Assembly: GCF_000427295.1 (NCBI RefSeq)
Contig: NZ_ATNM01000091.1
Coordinates: forward strand, 62,001-126,000
From: Cyclobacterium qasimii M12-11B
GTDB taxonomy: Bacteria; Bacteroidota; Bacteroidia; Cytophagales; Cyclobacteriaceae
Length of the DNA: 64,000 bases
Reading direction: 5' to 3'
Below, one piece after another: positions 1 through 7,933 of this stretch (positions are counted from its first letter, which is position 1; every line of letters begins with the position of its first letter). Made by a program: the position numbers and the translations under genes. The notes beneath the pieces are model-generated. The model was not told where the DNA came from. It ran no database searches and saw only the letters and a program-made list of their open reading frames with translations.

Positions 1-773
1 TTGGGCAAATGGATTTCATAGACACGTTCAATTCTACCTTCAGCGATAAGATTTTTGGCTACATGGTATACGGCTTTTTCGTCAGTTCTTTCAGAGCATC
101 CAATCGCCACAGCTTTGTCTGACAGAATAATTACATCTCCTCCCTCTATGGATGGTGTATGATTGTGGGTTGTCAGGGGATATACTTGTTGGATTTTATC
201 TTTAAACAGAGAGTGATTTTCAAAGATTTTCCTCACCATATTGGCTTCTCTCTGTCGTTGATCCAGGCGCATACTGGAAAAAATCATACCTCCTGGTAAA
301 ATGGCCGCCGTATCTCGCTGGAAATACAAATTAGGACATGGAGGAATCAAAAATGCTAAGTCTAAAAGATCAGCCAATGCCGCAGCACTTACTCTTCCCC
401 TAACCTCATGCACTTTTATGCCTGCTATTAAGGCTTGAACACATTGCTCCTGGCTAAGTACCCCTAGCAGTTCATCACTTAAATGCTCCAATCTGGAAAC
501 AGCAAGTGCTTCCCGTATCAAGTCATTTCTTAAGGAATTGTCTTCAAGAATATCACCTAATAATTTGTCAAAAAAATGAACTTTAGCACCGCATTGTTCA
601 CTAATAAGCTGGGTGAAAACATCATGCTCTCTCTGCATTTCTTCCAGATAAGGGACATCTTCAAACAACAACAAGTGCTTGTTGTAGGGTGTCAATCTAT
701 CTATCTCACGTCCAGGCCTATGAACTAATACTTCTTTTAATGTGGCAAATTCAGAGTTGATGGTCAAATGCAT
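1..773 (-). CDS. arcA: Arginine deiminase, C-terminus cut by window edge
   Basis: Reading from the ATG at 773 gives 257 codons without a stop before the left edge, so the C-terminal part, including the expected catalytic Cys, is outside the window. The protein starts MHLTINSEFATLKEVLVHRP and carries the family marks of arginine deiminase: LYFQRDTAAI (the FxRD substrate motif), SIEGGDVIIL, and AIGCSERTDEKA. The family hydrolyses arginine to citrulline and ammonia in the cytoplasm. It follows tyrA by 57 bases on the same strand, so it may be the last gene of the aromatic operon or have its own promoter. The family call is firm; its physiological role here is not shown. Confidence 0.9.
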   Translation of the reverse strand, partial: MHLTINSEFATLKEVLVHRPGREIDRLTPYNKHLLLFEDVPYLEEMQREHDVFTQLISEQCGAKVHFFDKLLGDILEDNSLRNDLIREALAVSRLEHLSDELLGVLSQEQCVQALIAGIKVHEVRGRVSAAALADLLDLAFLIPPCPNLYFQRDTAAILPGGMIFSSMRLDQRQREANMVRKIFENHSLFKDKIQQVYPLTTHNHTPSIEGGDVIILSDKAVAIGCSERTDEKAVYHVAKNLIAEGRIERVYEIHLP

Positions 774-830
774 ATTCACCAATTTACAACAAAACCACAA
801 TTAATGAACTATTAGTACCATTTTTTCAAT

Positions 831-1679
831 TTATTCTTTAAAATCTAAAATATCTCTAATTCTATTGGCTTCTCTCATATCGGCCTTCAAACCGTCAATA
901 TCATCTTCAGCTATTTTTTTTCTAAAAGCTGTCAAATGTTCAATGTAGCTATCAAAAGCTTCTAAGACATTGCTTTTGTTTTCTAAAAAAATTGGCCCCC
1001 ACATTTCAGGAGAGCTTTTTGCCAGTCTGACAGTGGATGTAAATCCGCTCCCAGCCATGTCTAGAATATTTCTTTCATCTGCTGTTTTATCAATAACAGT
1101 CTTTCCCAAAACAAAGGATGTAGCATGAGAAAGGTGTGAAACAAAAGCCAAATGAAGATCATGATCTTTTGGATCCATGAAACGCAACCTAAGGTTTAGG
1201 GCGTCAAAAATCTCATAGGCCATCCCTTTAAGATGGACATCTGTCTTCTCCATTTCACAGATGATCATTACATTTCCATCAAAAAGATCAGCTTGAGCAG
1301 CTCTAGGGCCCGAATTCTCAGTCCCCGCAATAGGATGCACTGCAAGAAACTGCTGCCTTTTAGGATGCTGACTCATTTGGCGACAAAGTTGGTCTTTTGT
1401 AGAGCCAAAGTCCATCACCAATGTATTTTCACCTACTTGATCGAGCGTTTTTTCTAAAAGCGCAAATAACGTATCAACAGGTGTTGCTAGGATCACTATA
1501 TCAGTATCCTTGTCCGGTACAGCAAGACCTCTGGAAATAAGTTGCATGTCCAAAGCAAGGTCCAGGTTTCCACTGTCTGAATCAAATCCAGTGATTTCTA
1601 ATTCAGGATATATTTTCTTCGCTGCCAGTGCAAAAGAACCACCCAGCAGCCCTAGCCCTATGATATGTATTTTTTTCAT
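831..1679 (-). CDS. tyrA: Prephenate dehydrogenase
   Basis: A 282-aa protein with an N-terminal Rossmann NAD(P)-binding fingerprint GLGLLGGS at residues 8-15, then the helical dimerisation region of TyrA (FVSHLSHATSFVLG). It oxidatively decarboxylates prephenate to 4-hydroxyphenylpyruvate for tyrosine synthesis. There is no fused chorismate mutase and no ACT domain, which fits because chorismate mutase is fused to DAHP synthase in this cluster. Its ATG overlaps the aminotransferase stop as ATGA, implying translational coupling. Length is normal for Bacteroidota. Confidence 0.93.
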   Translation of the reverse strand: MKKIHIIGLGLLGGSFALAAKKIYPELEITGFDSDSGNLDLALDMQLISRGLAVPDKDTDIVILATPVDTLFALLEKTLDQVGENTLVMDFGSTKDQLCRQMSQHPKRQQFLAVHPIAGTENSGPRAAQADLFDGNVMIICEMEKTDVHLKGMAYEIFDALNLRLRFMDPKDHDLHLAFVSHLSHATSFVLGKTVIDKTADERNILDMAGSGFTSTVRLAKSSPEMWGPIFLENKSNVLEAFDSYIEHLTAFRKKIAEDDIDGLKADMREANRIRDILDFKE

Positions 1680-2836
1680 GGCGTAATGTAATTTTTCAAC
1701 CTTGTAATGGCTTCATTAATTTTATCTTCACCTATACACAATGAAAAGCGAACATATGAAGCTCCTTTGCTACCAAATATTAATCCCGGAGTAATGAAAA
1801 TATCGTATTCATAGAGCAATTGATCCACTATTTCTGTGGCCGTCTTATCGTCTGGAACTTTCCCCCAAACAAATAAACCTACTGCATCCTCCTGTACGTC
1901 AAGCTGCAATAACTTGGCCATTTTTAACACAAGTGCTTTTCTCCTTGCATATATTTTATTCATGGAGCTTATCCAGGTACTATCTAGTTTTAAAGCAGCT
2001 ACTGCACCCTCTTGAATCCCCAAAAACATTCCAGAATCCATATTGCTTTTCACCCTCAATACGGCATCAAGATAATCACTCCTTCCGGCCAACATCCCCA
2101 CTCTCCAACCCGGAATATTGAAAGTTTTACTCAAAGAGTTTAACTCAAGGGCATGGTCTTTAGCACCTGATATTTCCAATAAGCTTTTTGGTTCTTCATT
2201 CAAAATGAAGCTATAAGGATTGTCATGAACCAAGAGAATATTGTGCGTTTTAGCAAAATCCACCAGCTTTTTAAACAAGGATTCACTTCCCTTTGCACCG
2301 GTAGGCATGTGGGGGTAATTGACCCACATCAATTTTACCTTTGAAAGATCCATTTGAGCCAACGCTTTCCAGTCCGGTTCCCAATTATCGTCCTCATTGA
2401 GGGAATAATAAACAGGAATGGCATTAAGCAACTTGGTCACGGAGGTGTAAGTAGGGTATCCTGGATTGGGAACCAAAACCTCATCTCCTTCATTCAGAAA
2501 GGCCATGGAAATGTGCATAATCCCTTCTTTAGAGCCCATCAAAGGCAATACTTCTGAAGTAGGGTCTAGAGACACGCCATAATTCTTATCATAAAATGCA
2601 GCAATAGCATTTCTCAACGCAGGGATACCCTGATAGGATTGGTACCCATGTCCCGAAGGGGAGTCAGCTGTGCTTTTCAACGCCTCTATCACGCTAGGAT
2701 CAGGAGGCAAGTCTGGGCTACCTATTCCCATGTTGATTATCGGCCTTCCACTTTCTCTAAGTTTCTGTACCTCTTTAAGTTTTTTGGAGAAATAATACTC
2801 CTTAACTTCTCCCAACCTGTCGGAAAAACCTTTCAT
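1676..2836 (-). CDS. PLP-dependent class I/II aminotransferase, probably aromatic
   Basis: A 386-aa fold-type I aminotransferase. The PLP lysine is K237 in NSLSKTFNIPGWR, and the phosphate-binding and substrate regions are NPGYPTY and VHDNPYSF. It resembles the LL-diaminopimelate/aspartate aminotransferase-like subgroup. Position between pheA and tyrA, coupled to both by overlaps (TAATG with pheA, ATGA with tyrA), argues that it transaminates phenylpyruvate and 4-hydroxyphenylpyruvate, the last step to Phe and Tyr. That substrate choice is inference from context; sequence alone does not settle it. Confidence 0.85.
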   Translation of the reverse strand: MKGFSDRLGEVKEYYFSKKLKEVQKLRESGRPIINMGIGSPDLPPDPSVIEALKSTADSPSGHGYQSYQGIPALRNAIAAFYDKNYGVSLDPTSEVLPLMGSKEGIMHISMAFLNEGDEVLVPNPGYPTYTSVTKLLNAIPVYYSLNEDDNWEPDWKALAQMDLSKVKLMWVNYPHMPTGAKGSESLFKKLVDFAKTHNILLVHDNPYSFILNEEPKSLLEISGAKDHALELNSLSKTFNIPGWRVGMLAGRSDYLDAVLRVKSNMDSGMFLGIQEGAVAALKLDSTWISSMNKIYARRKALVLKMAKLLQLDVQEDAVGLFVWGKVPDDKTATEIVDQLLYEYDIFITPGLIFGSKGASYVRFSLCIGEDKINEAITRLKNYITP

Positions 2837-3651
2837 TATTTTCTACTTTGATAAGTTCCAAAAATCTTAACTGACCCAAAATCAGAAGCGATTAATTCCA
2901 TCGCCCGATTAAATTGCTCAACATCAGAAATAAGTGTATCGACAAAAAAGGAATATTCCCAGGGTTTGCTCATTACTGGAATAGACTGAATCTTTGTTAA
3001 ATCAAGGTCATTGTCACTCAAAACGGTTAGCAATTTGGCCAAACCTCCTTTTTGATTTTTTATCGTAATTTTCAAGCTTGCTTTTGTAGGAGAAGCCATG
3101 CTTATGGGTTTCTCCTTTTGAAGAATGATAAATCGAGTGAAATTGTTTTTCACCGTCTGAATATCCTCGGCCAACAATTCTAATCCATAAAACTCAGCAG
3201 CTTTTATACTGGCCACAGCCCCTAGACCTTTGATTTTTTGTTCTGAGATAATCTTTGCAACATACGCAGTATCAACATCGTCTATTGGATTTATAGACGG
3301 GTGACTGGCAAAAAAATTCTTGCATTGCAACAGTGCCATAGGGTGAGATCTTGCTTCTGTAATATCAGATAACTGTTGACCTGGCAATGCCATTAAATTG
3401 TGAGAAATGGGTAAATAGTATTCATCGGTGATATAAAGTTCATACCGATCGATAATGTCATAATTAGGCAAAATAGCACCTGCAATAGAGTTTTCTATGG
3501 CCATTACAGCCACATCCACCACCTCATTCCCAACACTTTTGGCTACTTCCTCAAAAGTATTGTAACCGAACACCTCAATATTTTCCCCAAAATATTGTTG
3601 GGCAACCTGGTGATGAAAAGAACCCAGAACTCCCTGTATTGCTATTTTCAT
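2836..3651 (-). CDS. pheA: Prephenate dehydratase with ACT domain
   Basis: A 271-aa enzyme converting prephenate to phenylpyruvate. The catalytic domain spans roughly residues 1-180 and contains NNFTRFIIL, the TRF active-site motif. An ACT domain follows (about 195-265: GGLAKLLTVLSDNDLDLTKI). I start it at the ATG at 3651; an in-frame TTG at 3663 would add four residues (MEKK) and looks unnecessary. There is no chorismate mutase domain. The stop overlaps the next start as TAATG. In the ACT domain the usual ESRP allosteric motif reads QSIP, so feedback by Phe may differ from the textbook enzyme. Confidence 0.93.
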   Translation of the reverse strand: MKIAIQGVLGSFHHQVAQQYFGENIEVFGYNTFEEVAKSVGNEVVDVAVMAIENSIAGAILPNYDIIDRYELYITDEYYLPISHNLMALPGQQLSDITEARSHPMALLQCKNFFASHPSINPIDDVDTAYVAKIISEQKIKGLGAVASIKAAEFYGLELLAEDIQTVKNNFTRFIILQKEKPISMASPTKASLKITIKNQKGGLAKLLTVLSDNDLDLTKIQSIPVMSKPWEYSFFVDTLISDVEQFNRAMELIASDFGSVKIFGTYQSRK

Positions 3652-3765
3652 TTTCTTTTCCAAAATCTATCTATTAAGTGTATTATACTGTAAATTCAGC
3701 TTATTCTCTCAGCTTTCCCTACCATAATTGCTCCTAGCTAGCGAGGAAAAAACCATTGTGACGGA

Positions 3766-4995
3766 TTATTCTTTGATAAATTCTGGCTGAATATCCAATA
3801 AGGAACAATGCTTCCAGAAACTTGGATACGACTTATTAACCACCTCAGGATCTTCTATTTCCAGTTTCGTTCTGGTGATCAACGGCATAAATGCCATTGC
3901 CATTCGGTGATCATCGTAAGTTGCAATACTTACGGTATCAGGTATATTCGTTGCAGGAACAAGAGTGAAAACACCTTCTTTGCGTTCCTCAAGTAAAGCA
4001 CCAATTTTCGCCAATTCCTTTTGTAACGCATCTATACGGTCTGTTTCTTTTATTCGCAAGCTTTCTAAGCCAGTGAAATCAGAAGTTTGTCCTGTAAGTG
4101 CGCAGGTAACTGCTACTGTCTGTGCCAAATCAGGACAATGGGTAAAGTCAAATGAAGGTAGACCGCTAATCGCTTTTTTCTTAAGGAGTATTCCATCACT
4201 TGTAAATTCGCTCTCCACCCCCAACTTATCCATTATAGTGACGATTTTCGCATCACCCTGTAAGCTTTCTGCTTTGAGACCTTTAAGGAATAATACCCCA
4301 GAATCAGCACATGCCAATAAACTAAACCAATAACTGGCTCCTGACCAGTCGCTCTCTACTGAAAAAGTAGTGGACTGGTATTTTCCAGGCTTGATTTTGA
4401 TCTGGCTTCCTTCAAATATATAATCAACACCGAAGGCCTTCATTAATTCCAGGGTCATGGTGATATATGTCCTTGAACCAATTTTACCAGTGAGGTTAAG
4501 CACTAAGCCTTCAGGAAGTAACGGTGCATTCATCAATAAGGCTGATATGTACTGACTGCTGACATCGCCTCGAATTTCTATTTCTTTGGTTTTTTGACCA
4601 GTAAACCCTTCAATAGTCAAGGGCGGATAACCTTCTTTCTTCAGATAACTTATACTAGCCCCTATTTCTTTTAAAGCATCTACCAAAATACCTATAGGCC
4701 TTTCACACATTCGGGGAGTTCCCGTCATGGTTTTTTGTCTATTGTTTAGCGCAGCATAAGCTGTCAAAAACCGCATCGTAGTCCCTGCATCCAACACATC
4801 ATAAGTGTCTGGATCCTCTTCGAGTAGTCGAATCATGGTTTGCGTATCTCTTGCTTCGGCCAAGTTGGAAAGTGTATTCCCTCCTTCGGTGAGAGCGTCG
4901 ATGATCAAAACCCTATTGCTTTCACTTTTGGATGAAGGAAGAGGAATTTGAATTTCACCAAATGCGCTTTTTTTTGGTAGTAAAATAGTATTCAT
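3766..4995 (-). CDS. aroA: 3-phosphoshikimate 1-carboxyvinyltransferase (EPSP synthase)
   Basis: A 409-aa two-domain EPSP synthase that joins shikimate 3-phosphate and phosphoenolpyruvate, the sixth shikimate step. Visible marks are PLPSSKSESNR with K23 at the phosphate site, DAGTTMRFL in place of the more usual GNAGTAMRP, SSQYISALLM, and the C-terminal YDDHRMAMAF. It is the third enzyme gene of the aromatic cluster. The DAGTTMRFL variant lies in the region where glyphosate response differs between classes; no phenotype is claimed. Confidence 0.93.
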   Translation of the reverse strand: MNTILLPKKSAFGEIQIPLPSSKSESNRVLIIDALTEGGNTLSNLAEARDTQTMIRLLEEDPDTYDVLDAGTTMRFLTAYAALNNRQKTMTGTPRMCERPIGILVDALKEIGASISYLKKEGYPPLTIEGFTGQKTKEIEIRGDVSSQYISALLMNAPLLPEGLVLNLTGKIGSRTYITMTLELMKAFGVDYIFEGSQIKIKPGKYQSTTFSVESDWSGASYWFSLLACADSGVLFLKGLKAESLQGDAKIVTIMDKLGVESEFTSDGILLKKKAISGLPSFDFTHCPDLAQTVAVTCALTGQTSDFTGLESLRIKETDRIDALQKELAKIGALLEERKEGVFTLVPATNIPDTVSIATYDDHRMAMAFMPLITRTKLEIEDPEVVNKSYPSFWKHCSLLDIQPEFIKE

Positions 4996-5054
4996 GAATT
5001 ATTTAAAGCTTAAATTTTACAGGTTTAATACGACTGAGGGGCATTGTTCATCTT

Positions 5055-6091
5055 TCAATTTTCCAATTGATTGTAATATTTCAAGGCCTCTATAATGGCT
5101 TCTTTTCCTACCACAATATTAAAATCGCATTCTCCAATTCTTTTTAACAAGGAAAATTAAGCACATTTCCTTCATTTTTCTTGTCCTGAAAACATAAGTC
5201 AATTATTGCCTCAAAATCTTTTTCATCAATATGGACCTTTCCATATACTGTCAAAAGTTTTTGTTGGATAATCTCAAGTTGCTCCTTTGGCAATCGTAAA
5301 AATTTCTGCGAAAGATATCCTTCAGTTACCATACCTATGGCAATCGCTTCACCGTGGAGAAGATGTAAAGGTGTATCAAGATAATGTGACTCTACGGCAT
5401 GTCCGATGGTATGTCCAAAATTCAGGATTTTTCTGAGCCCTTCTTCCTTTGGATCTTTTTCAACTACCTCTCTTTTGATTCCTACCGAAACAGAGATAAT
5501 GTCTTTCCAAGATTGATTCTGCCAATTTTCAGTCTTTAGGCTATTAAAGTAATTTTCATTCCTTATCAACCCATGCTTAATGACCTCTGCATATCCAGAG
5601 CGCAATTCAGGCTCAGGAAGCGTTCCTAAGAATTCTTCACTTATTAAAACCCCTTCAGGTTGGTTGAATACGCCGATGTGATTTTTGAATCCCTTAAAGT
5701 CAATTCCTAACTTGCCACCAACACTGGCGTCAACTTGGGAAAGCAGGGTAGTAGGTAAATTAATAAACCGAATACCACGTTTATAGGTACTGGCACAAAA
5801 GCCTCCCATATCACCTGTTACTCCACCACCAATATTCAGGATGAGGGTCTTTCGGTCGAAACTATTCTCTGTCATCCATTCCCAGATAGCTACACAAGTG
5901 TCTAGGGTTTTATGCACTTCACCTGCTTCAAAAGCAAAACTGCTGTGCTCAGGAAGGTGACTGGAAATTAATGGGTAACAGTGTTTGATGGTATGACTAT
6001 CCATAATGACTCCAAGTTTGGAGTACTTTTTTGAATCGAGAAACCGAACCAAATCCTGTGCTATTCGGGAAGAAAATATAATTGTTTCCAA
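5055..6091 (-). CDS. aroB: 3-dehydroquinate synthase, frame broken near the 3' end
   Basis: The open frame gives 315 aa ending NVLNFPC at 5144. Conserved parts are GGGVTGDMGGF (NAD site) and the zinc/active-site stretches SGYAEVIKHG, NFGHTIGHAVE and LHGEAIAIGM. Shifting frame at the TTTT run (plus-strand AAAA, 5153-5156) continues LLKRIGECDF and runs 31 more residues to a TGA at 5055. One extra base, for example a fifth T giving NFSLLKRIG, restores a 345-residue enzyme of normal family length. No ATG lies upstream in frame, so TTG at 6091 is the only visible start, with a TACCTTTA -7-like box at 6108-6115. It makes 3-dehydroquinate from DAHP. Confidence 0.88.
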
Positions 6092-6142
6092 AAGCTGTTT
6101 TTTTGTAAAGGTAAAATTAAACCCGTTTTTATCCCTTAAAAG

Positions 6143-6201
6143 AATGGATTGGAAAAAGGTTATTTAACACGCTATTTCCAATCTCTGAATATCAATCCAT
6201 T
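6143..6201 (-). other. Competing inverted repeats in the DAHPS-aroB gap
   Basis: The 239-base gap between the DAHP synthase gene and aroB contains two mutually exclusive 9-bp pairings on the aroB transcript strand. AATGGATTG (6193-6201) can pair with CAATCCATT (6143-6151), and GATTGGAAA (6175-6183) can pair with TTTCCAATC (6147-6155). The two use the same 3' arm. No T-run follows, so it is not a simple terminator. It may be a leader switch for aroB or just a repeat-rich spacer. Confidence 0.35.
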
Positions 6202-6330
6202 GAACCCTAAACAGGCTATTAAACCCTATTTCAAGCTAAACTTACTTCACGTCCTACTACAAAGAATAGGTACGAAATAAATTTATGGACAACATTCAGC
6301 ACTTATTTAAGAATAAAAACGGGCTTAACA

Positions 6331-7437
6331 TCAAACTGATTTTTTTGCGGAAACGTCTCCCCTCAATTTTTTCTCTTGACGTTTAACAGACTCTTCATGA
6401 ATACAATAAAGTAATTCTTTCATGAACTTTTCGCTAAGATTTTTATCCATTCCTTTGGCAGTTCTGGACTCCATTACTTGCTTCCAACGATCTGCTTGAA
6501 AAACAATAAGGTTATTGTCTCTTTTGTGCTCACCAATTTGGTCTATAATAGAAAATCTTTCTGCAAGAAGATCCATCAATTGATCGTCTAAATGATCAAC
6601 AGCATTTCTAAGATCTTGCAATTTCTCTGAAGGGTTCTCATTTTGAACCGGGTGTTTGAAATCAATTTTATCCAAAATCTCTCTAAGCTGCTGAGGAGTT
6701 ACCTGCTGCTTCGCATCACTCCATGCATTGTCAGGATCATGATGCGTTTCTATCATCAATCCGTCAAGTCCGAAATTAATCGCACGCTGAGCTGTTTCGT
6801 ATATACCTTTTCTATTACCTACAATATGACTAGGATCATTGATGACTTGCATCCCTTTCCATAACCTTTTCAAATGAATAGGCATAGACCAGTTTGGCTT
6901 ATTACGGAATTTAGTATCATAAGCATCACTGAAACCTCTATGTATGGCTGCAAGTTTGTTCACTCCCACCACCTGAAGTCTTTCCAAAGCTCCTCTCCAA
7001 AGTTCCAAATCAGGATTCATTGGGTTTTTTACCATTACAGGAATATCAACACCTTTAAGCGCATCAGCAATTTCCTGAACAGCAAATGGATTTACCGTAG
7101 TTCTTGCTCCTATCCAAAGAATGTCTACGCCATGTTTTAACGCTGATTCTACGTGAGATGCATTTCCTACTTCTATCGTAATTGGAATATTAAGTTTCTC
7201 TCTAACGATTTCCAACCAACCCAATCCTTCTTCACCAATACCTTCAAAACTTCCTGGTCTTGTTCTTGGCTTCCAAATTCCTGCTCTGAAAACGTCAGGG
7301 ACAACATTGGCGGTGATCATGTCTGCGCAAACCTTTTCGATTTGCTCAGGAGTTTCTGCACTACAAGGTCCTGCTATAATCAGGTGCTCGTTGTTAAGAC
7401 CTAAACCCCAGTCTTTTGTTTGTAAGTGATTTTCCAT
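6331..7437 (-). CDS. Bifunctional DAHP synthase / chorismate mutase
   Basis: A 368-aa fusion. Residues about 15-265 form a KdsA-like (type I beta) DAHP synthase with IAGPCSAE at 21-28 and KPRTRPGSFEGIG, joining phosphoenolpyruvate and erythrose 4-phosphate. Residues about 270-360 form an AroQ-class chorismate mutase helical bundle (LRNAVDHLDDQLMDLLAERF). The architecture is known for Bacteroidota. It controls entry to the pathway and the branch toward prephenate, consistent with regulation by Phe and Tyr. It is the first structural gene after the attenuator leader; the ATG at 7437 lies 27 bases past the terminator T-run. Confidence 0.93.
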   Translation of the reverse strand: MENHLQTKDWGLGLNNEHLIIAGPCSAETPEQIEKVCADMITANVVPDVFRAGIWKPRTRPGSFEGIGEEGLGWLEIVREKLNIPITIEVGNASHVESALKHGVDILWIGARTTVNPFAVQEIADALKGVDIPVMVKNPMNPDLELWRGALERLQVVGVNKLAAIHRGFSDAYDTKFRNKPNWSMPIHLKRLWKGMQVINDPSHIVGNRKGIYETAQRAINFGLDGLMIETHHDPDNAWSDAKQQVTPQQLREILDKIDFKHPVQNENPSEKLQDLRNAVDHLDDQLMDLLAERFSIIDQIGEHKRDNNLIVFQADRWKQVMESRTAKGMDKNLSEKFMKELLYCIHEESVKRQEKKLRGDVSAKKSV

Positions 7438-7463
7438 TTCTGTATTCTCGGTTAAATATTAAA

Positions 7464-7496
7464 ATAAAAAAGCCCGACTCTTTCGAATCGGGCTTC
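7464..7496 (-). terminator. Attenuator terminator of the Phe/Tyr leader
   Basis: On the minus strand an 11-bp stem (AAGCCCGATTC with GAGTCGGGCTT, one G-T pair) closes a GAAA loop and is followed by a T-run. The stem occupies 7470-7495. It sits between the leader peptide and the DAHP synthase ATG, where a terminator makes sense only as a conditional one. Its 5' arm (with the adjoining loop bases) is complementary to TCGAATCGG in the leader (plus-strand positions 7543-7551), which gives a 9-bp antiterminator. Confidence 0.88.
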
Positions 7497-7514
7497 TATG
7501 TTTTTTATCTTTTT

Positions 7515-7610
7515 TTATTTTTTGTTAAGACAATACGCAGCTCCGATTCGACTTTGGGGACGAAAGTAAAAGTAAAAGAAGCTAAAGTAGGTAGCTGCGA
7601 AATTTTTCAT
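7515..7610 (-). CDS. Phe/Tyr-rich attenuation leader peptide
   Basis: A 31-codon frame from ATG at 7610 to TAA at 7515. Residues 8-16 read YFSFFYFYF, so eight of nine are Phe or Tyr; in all there are six Phe and four Tyr and no Trp. Codons 4-7 contain CGCAGCT (7593-7599), which pairs with AGCTGCG (7536-7542). The adjacent TCGAATCGG pairs with the terminator arm. This is the regular layout of a ribosome-mediated attenuator: stalling on Phe/Tyr codons would cover the first segment, free the antiterminator and let transcription reach the DAHP synthase gene. No homology search was possible; the call rests on composition, position and pairing. Confidence 0.85.
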   Translation of the reverse strand: MKNFAATYFSFFYFYFRPQSRIGAAYCLNKK

Positions 7611-7614
7611 GCGT

Positions 7615-7646
7615 CAAATGTAACCTATCCCCCTTTAAAAATCAAA
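7615..7646 (-). promoter_or_regulatory. Bacteroidota-type promoter of the aromatic operon leader
   Basis: A -33 TTTG at 7643-7646 and -7 TACATTTG at 7615-7622, separated by 20 bases, match the TTTG / TAnnTTTG consensus. The -7 box ends only four bases before the leader ATG at 7610, so the transcript would start at or within a few bases of the start codon. Confidence 0.72.
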
Positions 7647-7933
7647 TAGTTATTGGTTTATTTCGTATTAAGTCTTGAATTTAAACTGGATTGCACCATC
7701 AAATTTTCATCTCCTACTTAATAAAGAATATAATCAATAGACAATCAATTGTTTACGATGTTTCATTTTATTATTAACCTAAAGCAGGAATGCTCCAGTA
7801 ATTAAGGAGGGCTAGCTCATAGCTAGCAAATTACAAGGCATTTACAGCAGTCTCTTTCTGAATTTTAAGCGCTACTATAGGGGATAATGTCATAATATCC
7901 CTTTTCATGTCTTGCCTTTTATGGGTAATCCGC
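7647..7933. other. Intergenic spacer with a short palindrome
   Basis: Between the operon promoter and the 3' end of the glycosidase-like gene. It contains a perfect 7-bp hairpin GCTAGCT-CAT-AGCTAGC at 7811-7827 without a T-run, and a weaker GGGATA/TATCCC pair near 7883-7903. No gene is supported here. Confidence 0.4.

Noticed and set aside
7811-7827. GCTAGCT-CAT-AGCTAGC palindrome as a terminator
   Set aside because: No T-run on either strand; a 3-base loop; role unclear.
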